Assembly: GCA_020091685.1 (NCBI GenBank)
Contig: CM034599.1
Coordinates: 6,108,836-6,172,835 of the forward strand
From: Lutjanus erythropterus
Taxonomy: Eukaryota; Chordata; Actinopteri; Lutjaniformes; Lutjanidae
Reading direction: 5' to 3'
Length of the DNA stretch: 64,000 nt
Below the pieces are notes generated by a model. It saw nothing but the letters and a program-made list of their open reading frames with translations. It had not been told where the DNA came from and ran no database searches. Position numbers and translations under genes: made by a program. Below, in pieces: positions 59,676 to 64,000 of this stretch. Within the stretch, counting starts at the first letter, position 1. Each line of letters opens with the position of its first letter.

Positions 59676-59776
59676 GCAGTAACTGCAAAGTAAAACTTTT
59701 ATTTAGCAAGCTTTTTATTGTGAGCGTATTTATGATGCTTGTAAGACATGCAGATTCTTCAGTTTTGTTAACTTTG

Positions 59777-59782
59777 ATGTGA
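59777..59782 (+). promoter_or_regulatory. ATG-TGA start-stop element before adrb3
   Basis: An ATG followed at once by TGA, 30 bases upstream of the receptor ATG (59807). Such start-stop elements can stall or deplete scanning ribosomes. The start context is weak (T at -3), so any effect may be small. Confidence 0.3.
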
Positions 59783-59806
59783 AAAACATCTTCAACCTCG
59801 TGAAGA

Positions 59807-61090
59807 ATGATGAATATCACCCTGAACGCTTCCAACATGAACAACATCACGGATGGCCACCCCACTGCTGTGGGACCCTGGAGCCTCATCATCCTGGTCA
59901 CGATCATAGTGATCACGGTGGTGGGAAACCTGCTGGTCATCATCGCTATAGCTCGTACATCGCAGCTGCAGACGACGACGAACATTTTTATCATGTCCCT
60001 GGGGTGTGCGGACCTCATCATGGGAGTCCTTGTGGTGCCTCTGGGGGCCACAATTGTGGTGACGGGTAAATGGCAGCTCGATAACACGTTCTGTGACATC
60101 TGGACTTCTGTGGACGTCCTGTGTGTGACAGCAAGCATAGAGACGCTCTGTGTCATAGCAGTGGATCGTTATATAGCAATTACGAGGCCGCTCCGACACA
60201 AGGTTCTGCTCAACAAGTGGCGTGCCCGGTTGATAGTTTGTTTAGTTTGGATTGTGTCCTCCTTAATTTCCTTTGTCCCAATTATGCAAGGGCTTTGGCA
60301 TGACACTGATCCTTCAGCAGTGGAGTGCTACAAAAACAAAGAGTGCTGCGACTTTGTGACCAACTGGCCCTACGCTGTCGCATCCTCTATAGTGTCTTTT
60401 TACATTCCTCTGCTCATAATGATATTTGTTTATGCAAGAGTCTTTCTAATAGCCACACGGCAGGTTCAGCTCATAGATAAGAATCGCATGCGTTTCCAGA
60501 ATGAGTGTCCAACGGCGCCGATGCAAGCTAGCCTCCACATAAACAATATCGTGCCATCGGCATGCACTGGCTCCAGTGGCGGCAACAACATCGCGAGGAA
60601 AAAGAGCGCCAAGCGGAGGCCATCGCGGCTAATGCTTGTCAAGGAGCACAAGGCGCTCAAGACCTTGGGCATCATCATGGGGACCTTCACTGTGTGCTGG
60701 CTGCCGTTCTTCATCGCCAACATCATCAACGCTTTTGACAAACGCGTGCCCTCAGAAAGGATCTTCCGACTGCTAAACTGGCTGGGCTACGTCAACTCTG
60801 GCCTCAATCCCATCATCTACTGCAGGAGTCCAGAGTTTCGTACGGCGTTCAAGAACCTCCTGCGCTGTCGGTGGCTGTCTACCCTGCAGCTCAACGCTTT
60901 CTATAAAGAGCTGCAGACTCGCTGCTCCTGCTTCCTGTGGCGGGCTGAGTCGGGCGTAGCCGGCAGCAGGACTGAGGGCAGTGTGGCCAGCACTCAGGGA
61001 AGCAGCAAAAGTGAGGAGGCTTCTCCTGGTCCTCTGCAGTCCAACGGCAGCACACAGTTCAGTGACTTATCAGAAGCAGAAACCCAATAG
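59807..61090 (+). CDS. adrb3: Beta-3-type adrenergic receptor
   Basis: Gs-coupled catecholamine receptor of the plasma membrane that raises cAMP. The 427-codon frame has three N-glycosylation sites (Asn3, Asn7, Asn13), seven membrane segments, Asn41 (1.50), Asp69 (2.50), amine-binding Asp103 (3.32), DRY at 120-122, TM5 serines 193/194/197, CWLP at 297-300 with Phe301/302, Asn324 (7.39) and NPIIY at 334-338. Cys96 should bond Cys181, and Cys174 should bond Cys180. Cys354 is the likely palmitoylation site. Beta-3 traits are AITRPLR, SFVPIM and [11 protein letters not shown]; beta-1 is the nearest alternative, since KRRPSRL in loop 3 resembles it. The ATG at 59807 is followed by another ATG, and both have A at -3. 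At 427 residues it is close to human beta-3 (408). The TAG stop overlaps a GTAAGT donor, so the tail may continue by splicing. The a/b teleost copy is not resolved. Confidence 0.88.
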   Translation: MMNITLNASNMNNITDGHPTAVGPWSLIILVTIIVITVVGNLLVIIAIARTSQLQTTTNIFIMSLGCADLIMGVLVVPLGATIVVTGKWQLDNTFCDIWTSVDVLCVTASIETLCVIAVDRYIAITRPLRHKVLLNKWRARLIVCLVWIVSSLISFVPIMQGLWHDTDPSAVECYKNKECCDFVTNWPYAVASSIVSFYIPLLIMIFVYARVFLIATRQVQLIDKNRMRFQNECPTAPMQASLHINNIVPSACTGSSGGNNIARKKSAKRRPSRLMLVKEHKALKTLGIIMGTFTVCWLPFFIANIINAFDKRVPSERIFRLLNWLGYVNSGLNPIIYCRSPEFRTAFKNLLRCRWLSTLQLNAFYKELQTRCSCFLWRAESGVAGSRTEGSVASTQGSSKSEEASPGPLQSNGSTQFSDLSEAETQ

Positions 61091-61095
61091 TAAGT
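61088..61095 (+). other. adrb3: Splice donor overlapping the adrb3 stop codon
   Basis: The sequence AATA/GTAAGTT spans the TAG stop (61088-61090): the G of TAG is the first base of a GTAAGT donor. The intronic six bases are full consensus, while the exonic TA is weaker than the usual AG. Mammalian ADRB3 has a late intron that adds a short C-terminal exon, so a donor at this place is expected. Confidence 0.55.
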
Positions 61096-61154
61096 TCTTT
61101 TGTCTCATATTATTTTACCCACATAAACCTTTCCTTTAGATACGATGATTTTTT

Positions 61155-61671
61155 TTAAAAGGGAAAGTTCAACCCAGATCAAAAATACATATTTTTTCCA
61201 TGGCCTGTTGTGCTATTTATCCATGTATGTTTTCTGGTGTGAGTTGCAGAGTTTTGGAGATCGGCTATAGAGATGTCTGTCTTCTCTCCACTGTGATGGA
61301 ACTAAAGCGCAGAAAAAAAAAATCAATTTGAAAAATCATGAACTGCAGTAGAATCTACTGGAACTACTTCCTTTCTAATAGATGGAAAGTACTTCCTACA
61401 TGAAACAGCTCACAACAAGGTCTGTGGATTATCTTGAGTAACCTGGTTGTGATTTTTGTAAAGAGACACGTGAAATGTGTTTTTTTGGTGCCTTGAGCAC
61501 CACAAGCCGAGTGCCATTCAGTGCCAATGTATTTGAGAGAAGGCAGACATCTCTATAGTATCTCCAAAACTTTGCAACTCACACCAAAAAGAGAGTTGCA
61601 GATGGATAAATGGCACTACAGGCCAGAGGAAAAATATGTATTTTTGATTCTGGAGTGAACTGTCCCTTTAA
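61155..61671. mobile_element. TTAA foldback element, copy D, in the adrb3 3' region
   Basis: Full-length copy. The left end is TTAAAAGGGAAAGTTCAACC; inside are AAAAATACATATTTTTTCC, GAGTTGCAGAGTTTTGGAGA and CAGACATCTCTATAGTATCT, and the right end is GAGTGAACTGTCCCTTTAA. TTAA at both edges (61155-61158 and 61668-61671). It starts 65 bases after the adrb3 stop, so it lies either in the 3' untranslated region or in the last intron. Confidence 0.72.
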
Positions 61672-61918
61672 CTCTTGTGTATCACTATGGATTTTTGTCT
61701 TATTTATTCATTAATTTATTTATCATAATTGTAGCTGTTTTAATGCGTCCGGCATAAATTTTTCCAAAGATTTGTATCTTTATTTGTTTTTAAGTTAGAA
61801 ATTTCAACCAGCTCCTATAATAGGTCTATAATACACTGTATATACAAAATAGTTACACTGAAGTCCTTAGAGGACAAAAAGTCAAATTAAAATCCATTAA
61901 AGCTGCAATTTTCTTCAG

Positions 61919-61949
61919 TCATTTTGGACACCTGGCTTCAAAATTGTAG
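61919..61949 (+). CDS. adrb3: Candidate second coding exon of adrb3 (short tail)
   Basis: If the donor at 61090 is used, the phase-2 codon TA needs one more base. The acceptor ATTTTCTTCAG ends at 61918 and is followed by TCATTTTGG. Joining gives TAT CAT TTT GGA and so on, a 10-residue tail (YHFGHLASKL) ending at TAG 61947-61949. The intron would be 829 bases and would contain foldback copy D. The evidence is only the good pyrimidine tract and the open phase; I know no family sequence for this tail, and other acceptors further right are possible. Confidence 0.25.
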
Positions 61950-63827
61950 TTTTACTATTTTCCACCAGACTGAGGCTATTTTAATGTATTTGGCCTTTGG
62001 GCAAGTACAATGCAGTGTTCCTCAGTCCTGCTTCTACTGTATTATGGCATATCACAGCTGGCCAGCAAAATGTGTCAATTCAACCAAAATGACGTGGGCA
62101 TGTTGTCAATGATATTGCTAATCATTGACATAACCCAGACTGTGATAATCCCCCCTCCCAAAAAATCCTCTTTGCATTTAGTAAAATAATCTGTTTTTTC
62201 ATTAAAAACACAAAACAAAGCAGCAGTCTTGTGTAAACAAACTTGAATTTAAAGGGTTAAAATCCTGAAAATGAATGAACATTTGATAGTTATTATCAGA
62301 ACTGATGTTGGTTAACAAAATGATTTGAGAGTGGAAAATAATATTAATATATAATATTTTTACAGCTGTATTTTAAAGTCATGCACAAGGGTTAAAACTT
62401 CCACTTCCAACAGACACATAAATACTTCCTCCTCTTCGTGTACAAACAGTGAAAACCTGGTTTAAAGATGATTAAGTGTTTAATTTTGACAGCTAGTGCG
62501 CACCTGAACGCAACAGTAGTAAATAGAAACACACCTACTAACCACAACAGAAACATGATGATCAGGGTTCCTTCGTCTTTCTAAATCAAGCACTTATCAA
62601 TAAACTTCAAGGTGCATTTTCAATCTTTTTCCAGCACTTTGCAGCTGTGTTAAATTACATATATACATACATGTACTATAAATGATTATTTCACATCTTC
62701 ATTACATTAAATCAGACATTATTGTGCTATACACAACCAATGATTCTACAGAAGGATGACAAATTAAAAGTAAAAAACAATAAAAAAAATATGTCATGTC
62801 AAGTAGTGGTTTATTGTGAATCTAATGCAATTACTGTCTCAAGCAGACGCTCAAAGCTGAAACCACCTCATTAAAATTGAAGCATTTTCAGCACCTGTAT
62901 GAACCCTGAATACAACACTGCAATGAGTGTTTTAACTTTTCTGAATTATGTAATAACACTACAGTATGAAATCTCAGTGCATCCTGTTTAAAAGTACCTC
63001 AGACCTTTAACTAATCTTTATGGAAGTGAGAGGACAGTGACTGTGGCCACTGGTGTAAAATCAGATTTGTTATTGGCCTTTGTGCTTTTCATTTATTTAT
63101 TTTTTCCCCCATTAATTCAAAAGACCTAACTGTTACATTAGTGGTGTATCATGTGACATGAGAGCAGATCATTTGCACTGTGAAGCAGAAGTATGAAGAC
63201 TCCTCACAGTGAAGAATCGATGTCACGGAGAATCAAACAATTTGCATGACTTACTGCTTTCGGACATCCTGTCGCAGATCAGCAAAGTGCTGCACGATGA
63301 TGACGGTAAAAATGCACCCAAACATATACGTGAACGTGTTTGTTTCAGTTTGACAAGTAAGAGCTGCCAACAAAATCAAAAAAGAAAAAGATGATAAATA
63401 ATACATTTTATTTGTACAATGATTTATAAGGTACTCAAAGACACTTGATATGTCAGAAAAAAGAAAATGTACAAAAACAATAGAGGTAGAATCAGCAATC
63501 AGAAAAAGAAGAGGCGGGGCTGATGACCACACACTGAAAGCATACTTAAACAGGTAAAATAATAGAAAATGATAATTATTTGTCATGTCTGTTTTAAGCA
63601 AAATGCACCCAAAATTACATTTCATATTTAGGGAAATATATAGTTTCAAACATATTTCAAATAAGTTTAACATTTACAGGATAAATAATATAACATACAC
63701 ATTATAATTCATTATTGGCTTGTAATAATGGAAAGATTTAACTTTATATATCAACACATCATCCTGGTGTTGTGCAAACTGCATGTAATGTTCTATGATG
63801 TCAAGTATAAAGACATCCAAGACACTT
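61950..63827. other. Region downstream of adrb3
   Basis: AT-rich with no recognised exon or repeat. The 140-codon minus frame at 63251-63673 was inspected; its translation is hydrophobic but matches no family and is probably chance. The receptor transcript probably ends in this stretch. Confidence 0.4.
62599..62604 (+). terminator. adrb3: Candidate polyadenylation signal for adrb3
   Basis: AATAAA, about 1.5 kb after the adrb3 stop. A second AATAAA lies at 62779-62784. Either could end the transcript; no further evidence separates them. Confidence 0.25.
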
Positions 63828-64000
63828 TTAAAGGTATAGTTTGCCCCACATCAAAAATACATATTTTTCCCCTATTTATCCATCAACATTTTTTTTTTTT
63901 TATTAGTTGCAGAGTTTTGGGGATATCGGCCGTAAGGATGTGGTAACGCTAGAGTCTATGGCAGACAGAAAATCGTTCCTACATGAAACTGCTCACAACA
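63828..64000. mobile_element. TTAA foldback element, copy E (cut by window end)
   Basis: Left end TTAAAGGTATAGTTTGCCCC with AAAAATACATATTTTTCCCC, GTTGCAGAGTTTTGGGGATA and CTACATGAAACTGCTCACAA. The right arm lies beyond the window. Confidence 0.68.

Larger units (their letters stand above)
59265..59806 (+). promoter_or_regulatory. adrb3: adrb3 proximal promoter and 5' leader (approximate)
   Basis: This region runs into the adrb3 start without a clear promoter box. A TTTAAAT word at 59408-59414 could act as a TATA-like element, and GCGTCACTG near 59318 contains a CRE half site (TGACG on the other strand). At least five ATGs precede the receptor start, including a 64-codon ORF (59481-59675) and an ATG-TGA pair (59777-59782). 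A donor-like GTAAGC at 59672 and an acceptor-like CAG at 59751-59753 would frame an 82-base leader intron; the pyrimidine tract is weak. The transcription start cannot be placed. Confidence 0.45.

Noticed and set aside
59779-60069. 96-codon plus-strand frame overlapping the adrb3 start
   Set aside because: It begins with GTG, not ATG, and is out of frame with the receptor; His-rich translation reflects the other frame.
59449-60156. 235-codon minus-strand frame overlapping adrb3
   Set aside because: It is antisense to the strongly recognisable receptor exon and is a shadow of its codon pattern; its translation is low-complexity in His/Met/Thr and matches no family.

Overview
The window reads as AT-rich nuclear DNA of a bony (teleost, probably percomorph) fish. 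The evidence is a fish-type beta-adrenergic receptor exon, an AAK1 first exon, short intron-split coding signals in place of bacterial-style dense ORFs, and many short non-autonomous repeats of the kind found across teleost genomes. No operon, phage, CRISPR or bacterial mobile element is present, and I found no clear sign of a new biological system.

Two protein-coding genes can be supported. At the left, on the minus strand, is the first coding exon of AP2-associated kinase 1 (aak1; 7161 down to 7002). Its 5' leader and GC-rich promoter lie at about 7162-7915, and positions 1-7001 are the start of a long intron that runs out of the window. At the right, on the plus strand, is a beta-adrenergic receptor of beta-3 type (adrb3; 59807-61090), read as one 427-codon exon. 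A splice donor overlaps its apparent stop codon, so the last few residues may come from a further exon.

The two genes are head to head, about 51 kb apart (roughly 8-59 kb). No convincing exon was seen between them. That space holds a decayed repeat landscape: four LINE coding remnants (10.2, 13.5, 34.6 and 46.2 kb); a LINE 3' tail just outside the aak1 promoter (8.0-8.5 kb); a tRNA-derived SINE (20.6 kb); foldback elements ending in TTAA (14.3, 27.9, 42.9, 61.2 and 63.8 kb); elements with ACTTGAGTA-type ends (6.3, 32.5 and 34.1 kb); several other inverted-repeat elements; microsatellites; and a degenerate minisatellite at 44.1-44.6 kb with a reverse-orientation relative at 32.2 kb. Stretches between these show no recognised coding or repeat signal and may hold regulatory DNA.

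The genes do not form a pathway here. AAK1 phosphorylates the AP2 mu subunit in clathrin-mediated endocytosis, and the receptor signals through Gs/cAMP. Their adjacency is reported as layout only. All family names come from recognition by eye; no database search was run.
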